This document shows, one piece after another, positions 38,901 through 51,062 of a DNA stretch of 64,000 nt. Position 1 is the first letter of the stretch; each line of letters begins with the position of its first letter. The notes beneath the pieces were generated by a model that saw only the letters and a program-made list of their open reading frames with translations, did no database searches and had not been told where the DNA came from. Both the position numbers and the translations under genes were made by a program. The DNA comes from Sesamum alatum (taxonomy: Eukaryota > Streptophyta > Magnoliopsida > Lamiales > Pedaliaceae), in contig JACGWO010000012.1 of NCBI GenBank assembly GCA_034509735.1, positions 28,053,188 to 28,117,187 on the forward strand, in the 5' to 3' direction.

Positions 38901-41900
38901 GTATGATCCTCTGGTCTTCTATACCTTCTCATTTCAAATTTTGTAAAATTTTATTTCTTAGCTTAATGGTCTTATTCCTGTGATTTTTAGAGAGTCTGAC
39001 ATCATGATATTCAAGTTAACTATATTGATTTCATAATTGTTTGAGGCATTTATGGGCGATCATCTTTTGAATACGTGAGTGATCTCATGTTAAGCTCTTG
39101 ATTTTGTGGTCAAAGGTCCTTCGAAAAGTTTGTTTCCGGAAGTGTATGTATGTGTTTGTGCACATCAGGTAGTCATTGTTTATCCATTCCATGTCTAGAA
39201 GTTTCCTTTGAGTTTTCAATATTTGGGTTCCTTTTACTTGTAATGTTCACTACTTTTGTTTTCATTAGGGACCTGAAATTTATGTTTTGTAATACTCTAA
39301 TAATTTGGTTTGATCAGTTGAATGCTTAACATGAGATTGACTACTTGTTCTGACTTGATGTCAGTGTCGCATATCAGACTACATCAATTTGTCTCTCAAT
39401 TTGCTTGTCACTAACATGAGAAAGCTCTTTCCTACGTGCATAAAGGGGTCTGGGTAGTAGAAATTTATCAGCATTTTATACATGGATGTAGGCGGATGCA
39501 TTTTGAAGTTGCTCCATGTATAGATACTTTCTGTCAAAAGGGTATTTTGCTTAAACAGAACAGTAGTTGTACCCACGCCATTGATTATACATTTTGGTAG
39601 TCATGAATGCTTTTATTTAGTTTTCTGCGGCTTGGAGCTGACTGTTACTTTTTTCCCTGTCACAATTTTTGTGTTTATAGGCAGTTCAAACCATTGATGG
39701 AGAAATTGCACAACAACTTTCTATCAGGAGAAAGCATAGAGAAAGTGTTGGTCCCACATTTTATGATGCTAGCCTGTATGCACAAGGTCAAATGGGTGTT
39801 CTTCCAGAGGCCCTACGTCCCAAACCTGGCCACCTGTCACATTCGCAACAGCGAGTTTATGAGGTGGACCGCTTTGACACATTCCTCTGGATATCTTATC
39901 ACGCTGATTTATATGGTATTCAGTGTATCTCAATGCCTTCTCATGCTGTTTTCTTTTGTAGGATTTTGCTCGGTTTCCAGGGCAGAATCGCTCCAGCCAG
40001 AGCTCAAATGCTGTGCCTGTTGGCCCTTCCACTTCATCTGGTGTTGGTGGTTTGTCCCGGCAATTTGCATCTGCATCTGGCCAAATAAGTCCAAGCGTCT
40101 ACTCATCTGGCCTTGTAAACACTGGACTTGGCGCTGTTCCGCAGACTTTGGAGATTAGTTCTGACGAGATAGACTCTGTTGGAGCCCAGATTCCTAGGTT
40201 CTGCTGATTTCTGTTTTTTGGTTCTTTATATTTTATCTTTCAAAAAATGTGTCTGATTTAACAACCCCCCCCCCCCCCCCCACCAAAATCCATGGTGATA
40301 TTTCAGTGTGTCCTCAACACAAATTGCAATAGGCGATGGTCCTCAGACTCTTGAAAATGATACCGTTGCTTCATTTACTCCGGCTTCGACTCCTGATCTA
40401 CAAGTGATGGAGTCTTCTAACTCCGTAAAAGTGAGTAACTTCTGTATGAAAGTTTCAGTGTCTTTGTTATGGACAGAAACTTACTGATGTTGAATTTCAT
40501 CACTGCAGGAATCTGGAACAGCTGCACAACCTCTTAACTCAGCTTTGGCTTCTGAGCGTCCTGGAAGCAATGTCTTGGAGCCTTTGCTGACAACAGGCGA
40601 TGCACTGGATAAATACCAAGCTATTTCGGAGAAGGTTTATTTAATGTCTATATTTCTTTCCTCCTAGTGTATGTGCTACAAACAGTCTGATGACTTTCAC
40701 TTGCTAATCATGTGAACACGTGATTTCCAAGTAATTTGGCGGATATTTGTATGTGTTATTTTCATATATTAACAAAGTCCTATCAAATTTCTTGCAGCTT
40801 GACAATCTATTGAGTAATGATGCTAAGGAGGCGGACATTCAGGTATACCTCAACAGCGGCTCCACCTCACACACAGACACATGTGCTTGACTATTTGCTT
40901 TCAATTCCAACATCTGTTCCAGAAGATTCCAGTTTCTTTTGTTTGAATGTGTGATATCATATGTTCAGTATGGCCTCTTTCAGGGGGTTATTGCTGAGGT
41001 CCCTGCGGTCATCCTCAGGTGCATTAGCCGAGATGAGGCTGCTTTGGCTGTGGCTCAAAAGGTGATGATTATTCGCCATATTTTTTGCTTGATGTCCTAA
41101 AATATTATCTCAACCTGTATTCCTTTAATGCTACAGGTTTTCAAGGGCTTGTATGAAAATGCATCAAACAGTGCCCATGTTGAGGCCCATCTTGCAATCC
41201 TGGCTGCCATCCGTGATGTGAGCAAGCTTGTAGTTAAGGAGCTCACTAGTTGGGTATGTCGAATTAACTTTATCGAGGCTCATGCTGTACTCGATTGGAA
41301 GTATCTTGTATGCATTTTTTTTTTAAATAATTAACTAATTGGAAGCGTTTCTTCCCCTCAAAACAGAAAAAAGGTGCTTGATAATATTTTGCCAATATGG
41401 TTTGGCTTTGAAAGTGGTCTATTTGGTGACACTACCCTCTCTGTACACTTGGATCTGTAATTGCAGTTAAAACACATTTTCATGTTTTAACTTAATCGGT
41501 GAAGGCTTACCTTACTTTGCAAAGTAGTTGCTTTCTCAAATAGCACTTTATGGAAGGAATTGCAGTTTGCTTGGCTTTATATTATATGCTCAATTGATAT
41601 TATTTAGGACTCCCAAACCATCATCTTTTAACTAAAGCTGCTATCCATATGCTGCTATCTTGAAGGAAACTTCCAATTCTTTTTCTCTCTGTCATTTTGA
41701 TTTTTTATTGTTTTATTTCTGCAGTGTTTCATTGCTGGTTTGGGTAAATCATCACATTCCAATAATTTGTAGTTCTACTATCCTAGCTCTGATTGAGAGC
41801 ATTTATGAACAAATGCCAAACATTGGACTGATCACTTTGACTTTTCTCTTCAAAGTCTCTGAGAATGCGTAGCGGGTTGGTTCTGATTTTAAATCAAAAT

Positions 41901-44900
41901 TGATATTGCAGATATAAGTCTCTTAGTCTCTCCAAAAATGAGGGGTATAAGAAAAAATTCCATTCTTTCCGTCAGGAATGCTGAAAGATATGGAAACGGA
42001 ATGCATTGCATCTTAACGTGTGCCTCTCTATGCTTGTCGCATTCTTGTCTGTTGTGATTACAATCAAGAAATAACTTTTTACTTCTCTTTCATTGTCTTC
42101 GCAGGTGATATACTCTGAGGAGGATAGGAAATTTAATAAAGATATTACTCTTGGTCTTATCCGAAGCGAATTATTAAACCTTGCGGAGTATAATGTTCAT
42201 ATGGCAAAGCTCCTTGACGCAGGAAGAAACAGTATGTATCAGAGATTCTTGATTCCATTTGTTGAATAAGAGAAATTAATACAGTTCACTGTATATAATG
42301 TGCAGAGGCTGCAACAGAGTTTGTCATTTCACTTATCCAAACATTGGTTATCAACGATTCTAAAGTGATATCAGAACTACACAATCTTGTTGATGCTCTG
42401 GCGAAGGCATGACCTTGCTCGATTTTGTCTCATATTCCACATTTTTGTTTTTTGAGATTCTGATGAGGTGTTTTCTTCAGCTCGCTGCGAGACCTGGATC
42501 TCCAGAATCATTACAACAGCTGGTTGAAATTGCCAAGAATCCTGCTAGTGCTGCAACATTGTCTCCTGTAGCTGTTGGGAAAGAGGACAATATGAGAACC
42601 TCCAGAGACAAAAAGGTCTTTAAGTGTGGTTTCTTTTTTCCCTGTCTCTGTGTGTGTGGGTGGGCGGGTGGGTGGGTGGGTGTATATATATTCATATTTT
42701 TTTTGGGCTCCCTATTGTATCTTTATCAATATTTGATTTTTGTATCTTAATTTTTGGCTTAAACAGGTTACTGTGCTTCCTGGAGCAAGCAGGGAAGACT
42801 ATACTCCCACGGAGTTGGTGGATTCTGATCCTGCTGGTTTTCATGAGCAGGTGCTGATCTAATTTACCCCTTTAATGGTGGATTTGTGGTTTTGGAGACT
42901 TTTAAGTTTCGTGACACCAGTGATTTTGTCACCCATTTTGCTGCTGCAAGTAGCAGCGGAATGGTGGTGTTTAATATCTGTCTATGGTCTAACCAATTTT
43001 GTGTATGCTGTGGTCTGGCAATGGTTGTGCCTTCCGATGGCTGCACATAGAGAGTCCAAGATTCTGTACTCTCTTTGATGCATTAAAACAGTTGGTGAAA
43101 TAAGATATTTTGGAGCTATTGCCTGAACCTGGGATCCTAATGATGAAATAGCATAAAATCTGTGTATGCATGTCGGTGTCTAAGTAAGTTTGCTTGTGCA
43201 CGTGTGTGTGCACCCACGCTTTTTTGTCTGCTTACGACTTACACGATAGATTGTGTACATGTGTGTTTGTGTGCTTACAACTCAGACAGAATTAATTATT
43301 ATAATTATACTAATATATAGACTAAGATGTGGGCTGTGCCCTCTGTTCGTGCTCTCCCTGGGGACGGGGAGACTCGACGGAAGTCCACTGTCCTGACTTT
43401 CCTAGTTTCTCCAGCTATTTTTTCATGTTGCCTTTCTAAAATTCTATTGGTTCTTGCAAAGTGGTATCTTGGCCGTCATGCTTCTCAACCTTTTCTGTTT
43501 TCATTTTTCTTTTTGGTTTTCACCTTCTCTACTTTTTAAACACCACAAATGTGTTTTTCACCCATTTTCCAATATTCTTTTAAAAAGAAAATATGATGCC
43601 TATAACTGTTCAAACTAAAGACATACCTATTTAGTCAAAGTAGGATCCACATGAGTAACATTTGGTGTGATGTCTACCGATAATTTCTCAACTCAACCTA
43701 GTCTGATTGATGAGACCGTAGGGAGTAATGGGACATCTAATTTCTTAACTCAATATTTCTGCATTATGTTCAGAGACGTTTTCGTTTTCGCACAAATGCC
43801 GACTGAATGAAAATGCAGTTGGCAACGGAGAAATTGAGGGGGGGAAAAACATGGCTGAATTTCTGGTCTTCAGAGGATTTCTGATCCTTGTTGTTTGAGA
43901 TATTCTAACTTGTGCATACAGAATTTTCAAAAGAGAATTCAATGCTAGCTCATTTTCTGAAATTCCTGTGGTAGTTCTTGCTTAGAGGAAGCCTCATCTT
44001 TAAGTTAGCATAGATTCAAGTTATTCAACTTCTCATCATGTTATAATTTTTCTCCTCTATTATGCTATGCACTTAGGTTTCTGTGCTGTTTGCTGAATGG
44101 TACCAAATATGTGAACTCCCTGGAGCAAATGATGCGGCCTGCGCACGTTTTGTCTTGCACTTGCAACAAAGAGGCCTGCTTAAAGGGGATGAAATATCGG
44201 ATCGGTTTTTTCGCAGGATCATGGTGAAGTTCTGCCATTTTTATATGCTATATATTGTTGACTCCAGAATTTTGAAGTTCATCGTGGTGTCCTACTTCAG
44301 GAACTTTCTGTGTCACACTGTGTATCTTCTGAGGTGATGAATTCTAGTCCGTCCCCATCACATCAAGGACAGCCACTATCGTTCCTTGCTATTGATATCT
44401 GCGCGAAGTTAGTCTTCTCAATTCTGAAGGTGTGCATCACATATTGGCCTTTTTGAAACTAAGTTTGTAGTTGTATCCACCCATTTTCTTAGGTTGTGCT
44501 CTCCTTTGATTTTCATTCTCTTGTTATCCACTTTTTGTGTTTGACTCTCTGTCTCCAAACTTTCCAGTTTTGCCCTGTAGATCAGGGATCCAATAAACTC
44601 TCCCTTCTGCCCAAGGTATGAATTATATTGTGAAGCCTCGAGAATTTTTGTTGTGCTTTGGGTTTTAACCAAACATGGTCTCTTCAGGTTCTTGCTGTTA
44701 CAGTGAAGTTTATTCAAAAAGATGCAGAGGACAAAAGGACATCCTTTAACCCCAGGCCATTTTTTTAGGCTGTTTGTTAATTGGCTGCTTGATTTATGTT
44801 CCTTAGATCCTGTATTTGATGGTGCAAATTTTCAGGTATGCTGCTGTGGCATTCAATTCAGGACTTATTTTGGTCATATGTTAACTCTCAGTTATTTTCT

Positions 44901-47729
44901 TTCTTTTGGTCTCTGTTACTGGTCAAGGGTTCATTTTCAATATGTAGGTTCTTTGGCTATTTCTCATCATGAATCAACTTTATGTTAAACCTTTCAGGTG
45001 TTGACTGCTTTAGCAAATTCCTTCCATGCTATTCAGCCTCTCAAAGTTCCAGGATTCAGGTTTGTCTTTTATGTTTGACTAGTAATATACTATAGTATTA
45101 CATTTTCACCTAGTCTCAGTATCTGTGCGTGTTCTACTCACATGTTTATACATATGTTATACCAACCACTAGAGAATTTAGTTTAAATTTTTTGTGAGTG
45201 GCATATTGTGCTCTTACTAGGCACCAATATATATTGGCCTGGAACGAAATAATTTGATTTTGTAAATATTGCTGGTCTTTTATTTTTTATACCCTATTTG
45301 CAATATGTTTTGGCCCCTGGTTCTTTCTTAATGGTGATTATATTTAGTATAATTTAGCTTCTAATTTAAGACAGATGATATTACTACATTATTACTATAG
45401 AAGCTGCGAGATTTGGGGTTTCCGGTCATGTCTAACTTAGCTAGTTGCTTTCAGCTTTGCATGGCTGGAGTTGGTTAGTCATAGGAGTTTCATGCCAAAA
45501 TTACTCACAGCAAATGCACAGAAGGGCTGGCCTTATTTCCAAAGATTGCTTGTAGACTTGTTCCAGTTCATGGAGCCATTCCTGAGGAATGCTGAACTTG
45601 GAGAGCCGGTTTGTCTCAACTTTTTGAAGAATTTCAATGTACTGCCTGCTGATGTTAATGCAGTTTGTCCTTACTTCTGCAAATCTATATTTAGGTTCAT
45701 TTTCTCTACAAAGGAACGCTCAGGGTGTTGTTGGTGCTACTCCATGATTTTCCAGAGTTCCTTTGTGATTATCATTTCAGTTTTTGTGATGTCATTCCTC
45801 CAAGCTGCATACAGATGCGAAATATAATCCTTAGTGCATTTCCTCGCAATATGAGGCTACCAGATCCTTCTACTCCCAACTTGAAGGTCTGTGCATGAAG
45901 TTTAATTTTACATATTCTAATTGGACTTTAAGATTAAATTCTGAGTTAGAATATTATGTCAATATTCCAGATTGATCTGCTGGCGGAGATCAGTCAATCA
46001 CCACGAATCCTATCTGAGGTAGATGCAGCGCTTAAAGCAAAGCAGATCAAGAGTGATGTGGATGAGTATCTCAAGGTAAACACACAAAAGAGACCAAAAT
46101 AATCATTTTTGGGAGGAGAAAAATGGTGAATAAAACTCTCTGTCTTGTGGGGAGGAAAGGGGTCTAAAAGTGTTGTGTTTATTTGTCGGTTTAAATCAGT
46201 GGTTCTTAGAATTTTCGGGTATCAGTCTCTTGTTATTACCCTTTTCTGTGTTAATCTATGCTACAGACAAGGCAACAGGGGTCCTCTTTTCTTGCTGAGT
46301 TGAAGCAGAAGCTTCTGCTTTCTCCAACTGATGCAGCTCGTGCTGGGACTCGTTACAATGTTCCTCTGATTAACTCCCTTGTGCTTTATGTTGGGATGCA
46401 GGTATTCATCCCTTGCTTCTGGTGCTGATTTAATAACTTACAGAATAATAATTAGGGAATTATGCCTAATATTAGTGGATTCTATGACAACTCTGGTTTT
46501 CCATATCGGCATTTATTTCTTTTTGTTATGACTTCAAAAATGACAACAGGAGATCGGATTAACCAACCAAAGTTAGTTCTCTCCCAAGTGTGTTCCTATA
46601 TTTCCTTTGCACCAGTGATAAACTGTTTGTTGTGTTGGTATTTCGGTTTTCGGATCAAATCCTTAAGAAATTTTGTGTAGGCAATTCAGCAGCTGCAAGC
46701 GAGGGCCCCCTCTTCATTCACAATCCATGGCTAGTATGACTGCATTTTTTGGTGAGCGCTGCTTCTGGACATTTTTTCAGACATTGATAATGGATCTGGA
46801 CACAGAGGGTCGCTACCTATTCTTGAACGCTGTTGCCAACCAATTGCGTTATCCAAACAACCACACACATTACTTCTCTTTCATTCTTCTTTACCTGTTT
46901 GCTGAGTCAAACCAGGTGCGTATGGCTTCTTTGTATCTGGTTGAGTTCCTCAAAGATTTTGAACTCTTGCATATTTGATCTGTTTGTAAAAAATATCATT
47001 TACTCCATAGGCCATCTAAATTTTGTATTAGCAAACCATTACCTGCTGTAAATTTTTGATCCTCCAGATTCTTGGCAAACCATTACCTGCAGTAGTTTGT
47101 CATATAGATTCTTTTCTATTTTTACATGCGAAAGCCATAACAAGCCCTTTACATGGTGCATAAATTTATCAACAACGAAAACAACTATAATGAAGTATAT
47201 CCTGTAAATAAGAGAAATAAATTACTGGTGGAGTTTCTTTTATTTCCCTCCTCCGTGAATCAACTCCTATTTGCTCTGCATCCGGTGCATAAATTCTTAG
47301 GGATCTTGTTTTTGTCAGTATTACAAGTAGTTATTCACCCAATTTTTCATCTAAGCTTGCAATGGCCTTTTTTATGACGAATTCATTCTATTTCAAGCAG
47401 GAAATGATTCAGGAGCAAATCACCCGAGTCCTATTGGAACGTCTGATCGTTAATAGGCCTCATCCTTGGGGACTTCTGATCACATTTATTGAGCTCATCA
47501 AGGTGATGTTTCTTGCTCCTTACCAGGTTATTTTGCTATCAACTCTGCCTTATTTTTCTACACATTCTATCTGTAACAGAATCCTAGGTACAACTTCTGG
47601 AGCCGGAGTTTCACAAGGTGTGCACCGGAGATTGAGAAGCTATTTGAATCAGTGTCAAGGTCTTGTGGTGGCCCAAAACCTGTTGACGACAGTGTAGTAT
47701 CTGGTGGAATACCAGACAATATGCACTAA
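23953..47729 (+). CDS. NOT1: CCR4-NOT transcription complex subunit 1 (NOT1), 51 coding exons
   Basis: Scaffold of the CCR4-NOT deadenylase, which shortens mRNA poly(A) tails. Exons: 23953-24051, 26678-26975, 27123-27351, 27449-27788, 27889-28002, 28110-28238, 28360-28551, 28638-28832, 29235-29372, 29617-29736, 29815-30065, 30538-30641, 31814-31908, 31993-32229, 33023-33226, 33330-33408, 33546-33613, 35826-35971, 36156-36264, 36350-36496, 36641-36688, 36758-36886, 36981-37220, 37289-37420, 37508-37593, 37670-37775, 37861-37956, 38094-38246, 39681-39863, 39962-40197, 40307-40430, 40509-40634, 40798-40842, 40984-41061, 41137-41253, 42105-42231, 42306-42406, 42481-42615, 42767-42850, 44077-44223, 44301-44429, 44568-44615, 44688-44835, 44998-45059, 45455-45608, 45695-45886, 45971-46075, 46267-46401, 46681-46915, 47401-47502, 47580-47729. 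Total 7,247 nt; about 2,413 residues after discounting five single-base insertions (exons 43 and 49). Domains: N-terminal helical repeats; MIF4G/CAF1-binding region about 965-1180 ([14 protein letters not shown]); CNOT9-binding DUF3819 about 1300-1450; NOT1 C-terminal domain about 2000-2390 ([39 protein letters not shown]). Introns 15 and 37 are GC-AG. Long introns (24052-26677, 33614-35825, 38247-39680, 42851-44076) hold no gene I can see. The exon 2 start is the least certain junction. Confidence 0.95.
40265..40281. repeat. 17-nt poly-C tract in NOT1 intron 30
   Basis: Seventeen consecutive C residues end 25 nt before the acceptor of exon 31 (exon starts 40307), where a polypyrimidine tract or branch point is expected. 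Pure C tracts of this length are rare and unstable, and can form i-motifs in DNA. Confidence 0.9.
42658..42680 (+). other. G-quadruplex motif (six GGG runs) in NOT1 intron 38
   Basis: Six GGG triplets separated by single T or C bases, on the coding strand, 43 nt after the exon 38 donor in a 151 nt intron. Four such runs with one-base loops already define a very stable parallel quadruplex; here both the DNA and the pre-mRNA could form it. Confidence 0.85.
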
Positions 47730-48703
47730 TCTTTGTAGTAGGCTTCTGCAGAAACTACCTTAAAACTGTAGAGATGTAAATGTAGATTCTCACTGTTTAC
47801 TGTTTGTCACTACTGTATACTAATTACAATCTGAATAACTTAGTAATAACTGAATTTTTCAAATTTTGGGCGTCAATAGTGTATACCTGCTTAGCATGCA
47901 ATGCAGTCATCTATGGAGTGGAAGAAGAATCACAGACACTGACATGTTTGAATTTTGATGGGGCGTGAAAATGCTAGCTCTGTCGATGCTCCGAGTTTGA
48001 TGCCTGTTGCGGGATAATTCTGAAGATTCTGACAAATCTAGGGTTGGTTGGTTAAGTTTTGCGCCTCTGTCGGCCAGTCCAGGGTCGGTATTTAACTTTT
48101 TTCTGTAGATTGAAGTTGTATTGGTGCACTTATCGAGACTTTTGTTCAGGCTGAAAAAAGTAGTATAGAAGGCAACTGATTAGATGTTAATTTTTCTGGG
48201 TGTAAGTGTTCGGGAGGCGGTTCCTTGTAAAAAAGGTTAAAAACTAGCCTAGAATATAATGCAGCTCTAAAGTAGATTTGTTAAGTTGATAACACTTGTT
48301 GTGAACACATGAAAGCGCACGGAAGTCTCTAGTGGAAATAGTAAATCTTTGTAACTTCCATCGTCTGTCGTGGGAAATTTACGCAGTGGAATTTTTTACC
48401 CCGTGCGGCACTAACCTTTCCCATTTTGGCCGTTCCATAAGAGTTCCATTTTTTCCACTCACTCAACACTCGTGATAAGATGAAACAAACATGACTAGCA
48501 CCCATACAAGTAAGCAGCAACGCACATATAAGCAAGAATAACGTATTCAGGAACACACATATTTACTGGGCAATGTCCAACATTGTATTTTTAAACGGCC
48601 ACGGAGCTACCCTTGTCCGGCTCATTCAAGTAAACTGAAAAGCCGAGTGAAGAACTCGTTTTTAGATAGAACTTGTTCTTTTCAAGTAAATCAAAAGCCG
48701 ACT

Positions 48704-48738
<35 letters not shown>

Positions 48739-49484
48739 CTTGAATGGATAGAGCCATGATACATCCCGGAATATTGTAAAGGTAAATGGACTCATTTTGT
48801 CCTCTTTTCGATGTCTGCCTGAGGACTTCGTCAATGTTTTGGAATGTGGATGCTTGTTGTTTGGAACAAGTAATAGATGTTCCTAATCTTACCCGTAAGT
48901 AAGATTGGTTCATAATGAAAAGGAATTGCCGGATGCCACGAAGTTTTCATTTTTAAAGTTGGTTTTATTTTTCTGCATAATCAGAAACATTCGACCTCAA
49001 GTGCAGAGGCCCACACTCTCAATCTGATCATGTTCTGTAGACGTCAAAGATGAGATGTAAGGAAATAGAGTACGTGAGCAAACGAATTATTGATGGGGCA
49101 GCCGAGTTGCGATAACCAGTGATTAACAAAAGGCAGCATCAACTCGGATATCCAAACCACCAAGTCAGTAACTTTCGGGAGAGCATATGACAAACATGTG
49201 AAAGGACAAGCAACATCTGATCCATTCAGCTCTATAGTTTGAAAAATCAATTGAACGGACACTGAAAATTCACATAAAATATAGGAACGTGACCATGATC
49301 AATATAAAAGTTTTTTAATCATAATGCTTCAGCTCAAAGTATCTGCTTTCTGCTAGGTTGTTCAATATTTTAACCACAAAACGAATCTAGTTTATAAGTA
49401 ACATCCTCCACCATGCATCCTAAACCAACGTAAAAATCTTTTTATTTCTCTGAATCAAAACTTCACCATGTGCTAAACAAGAAC
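47730..49484. other. NOT1 3'UTR and convergent intergenic region
   Basis: The first part is the NOT1 3'UTR (probably ending near 47850). NOT1 and the minus-strand SEC61 beta gene converge here. The spacer contains an imperfect 25 bp repeat (TTCAAGTAAACTGAAAAGCC at 48626 and TTCAAGTAAATCAAAAGCCG at 48681) and a 32-nt A tract. The stretch 49300-49484 is the likely SEC61 beta 3'UTR. No further gene recognised. Confidence 0.5.
48705..48736. repeat. 32-nt poly-A tract
   Basis: An uninterrupted run of 32 A residues. It could be a retroposon tail, but no SINE promoter boxes or flanking duplications are clear; it could also be a simple slippage product. Confidence 0.9.
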
Positions 49485-49734
49485 CTACTCTTTCCTGACA
49501 AAGTAACAGCTTACCATGACATGGAGTATAGCAACAAAGCTATGAACCCAATACTCATCACGAGCACAACATTCGGAGAAATCTTAAGTCCTGGGGCATC
49601 GTCTGTGTAGAATTGGAGCATGGGTTCCACTTGCTCCACCAGCAGCCCCTCCCCCGGCTGTTCCTCCTACGACGAAGGTTAGCCGCAGCTGCTGCTGCGG
49701 TTCCTCGCTGGGGAGCGGCTCCACCTGTTGCCAT
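49485..49734 (-). CDS. SEC61B: protein transport protein SEC61 subunit beta, frame-disrupted as written
   Basis: Small tail-anchored subunit of the ER translocon. The start at 49734 opens [20 protein letters not shown] and RRRR, the usual N-terminus. The next family blocks then appear in changing frames: [32 protein letters not shown] with [25 protein letters not shown] and a stop at 49485-49487. Five one-base events account for the jumps: an extra base at 49661-49662, an extra base at 49622-49624, one missing at 49536-49538, one missing at 49514-49515 and one extra at 49505-49506. Net is +1; removing it leaves 249 nt, an 82-residue protein, exactly the family length. Read literally, the frame stops after 71 codons without the membrane helix. 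The blocks are otherwise undegraded and the gene keeps a leader, so consensus error is likelier than a dead copy. It converges with NOT1. Confidence 0.85.
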
Positions 49735-50952
49735 TCCTTCACCCACAATTTCAATTGTCAGAATCAGAATCAAACAAAGAAAAGCATATCATGCCCAACA
49801 CCCCCAGAATAGGAAAAACTGAAACTAAATAACAAGACATATGTTAAAAATAGAACTATTACACCCAGAAAACAGAAGGTACATTTACAAGCTTACACTC
49901 TGCACATAAGAGGTACATACACTATCAGTAACCACACCTTCTGCAAATAATCCAAGATACTCTTCCAGTAATGACTATGGATGACATACGAAAGATCCAC
50001 AAACTAATATAATATGAGAGATATCAAATGCATGATATGTAGCGACTACTTTCACACTAAGATGGACAACAAGTGAAAAAAGAAACTATGCCCATTGGGA
50101 GGAAGAGTATAGACAGAGCCCCTGATAATCTGATCAATATACATGTTTTGGTTTTGTGACTTGATTGTCAAATCTTGGATCTTATTATTATTATTCTATT
50201 TCTTTCTCTTTTACCCATATAATATATATAGGAAATTTTCTCAAGTACATGAACATATGGACATGAATAGCATAGAACTCTAACTCCAGGCACTGAATAA
50301 AGTTGCAACCTTCTAGACCCTGGATTGGACTTCCACCATGCTATGCAAGACTTATGGACATGAATAGCATAGATCCCATCGAATTTCTGGACATGCTTTA
50401 CTCTTTAAAAGTTTCACATAACTCGAAATATGGTTTTTCAAGTACCTTGAAAAACAACAAGATCCAACAAATAAATACATGGGAGTCTGGAATTTCCACC
50501 ATTCGAGCAAATATACATGCAGCTAATAACAATTGAAGGTATATAACGTGCCTAGTATGCTCAACTGTACAGAGTTATTTAGCATGAAATTGGATAACAA
50601 AAGACAACAGAAATCAGACTGTAATCAAACAACAAATACGTAACACCAACCCTAGAAACATTCTATCCTAGAATCACATCAGTACTCTGCAATAAAATGG
50701 ATGAAAAAGGATTCAGCAGAGAAAAATTTCAATCTTACATCGGCAGAATAACTTCCAGATCTCATGATCCGGATTAAAATTGGATCGTTTCGATGCGAAG
50801 ACTAAACAAAAGTTTAAAAATTTAAATCATCAGAAAAACCCTTGGCGAGAATACTGTTTAGCCAATTACAAATTAAAATCCATTGCACACAAGAAGATAT
50901 ACCTACAAATCCACTATGTCAAATTCAAGAGAAGGAGTACGAGAATTTTCAT
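49735..50952 (-). other. probable 5'UTR intron of SEC61 beta
   Basis: About 1.2 kb separates the SEC61 beta start codon from a leader-like exon with a good donor at 50958-50953. Plant SEC61 beta genes commonly have a single coding exon with an intron in the 5'UTR, which fits. The acceptor probably lies within 25 bp of the ATG but I cannot fix it. There is no coding sequence I recognise inside; the small open frames at 50303-50536 and 50780-50992 lack family resemblance. Confidence 0.45.
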
Positions 50953-51062
50953 GCTTACTTTACTCCGGACAATTGAAAGTTCGAGGGATTAATTCGATTC
51001 GGGATCTCTGTCTCTCTGTCTAGGGTTTTTTCTTCAGACCGATCAATCGAAGACGTGGAGAA
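50953..51062 (-). promoter_or_regulatory. probable 5' leader exon of SEC61 beta with telo-box
   Basis: On the minus strand this reads a CT/GA-rich leader containing AAACCCTAGACAGAGAG (telo-box, inverse of TAGGGTTTT at 51021-51029), then TCCGGAGTAAA followed by the donor GTAAGC (50958-50953). The layout matches an untranslated first exon of a housekeeping gene. Assignment to SEC61 beta rests on strand and distance. Confidence 0.45.

Noticed and set aside
44688..44835. A hidden mini-intron in NOT1 exon 43 ending at TTTTTTTAG
   Set aside because: Any such intron would remove the conserved FNPRPFF segment, and the frame is fixed by a single T; no suitable donor exists just upstream.
49485..49734. 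Extra exon-intron boundary in SEC61 beta at ATG|GTAAGC
   Set aside because: The sequence after it (GKL.FVRKE) is the normal C-terminus of the protein and is directly adjacent, so a missing base explains it better than a splice site.
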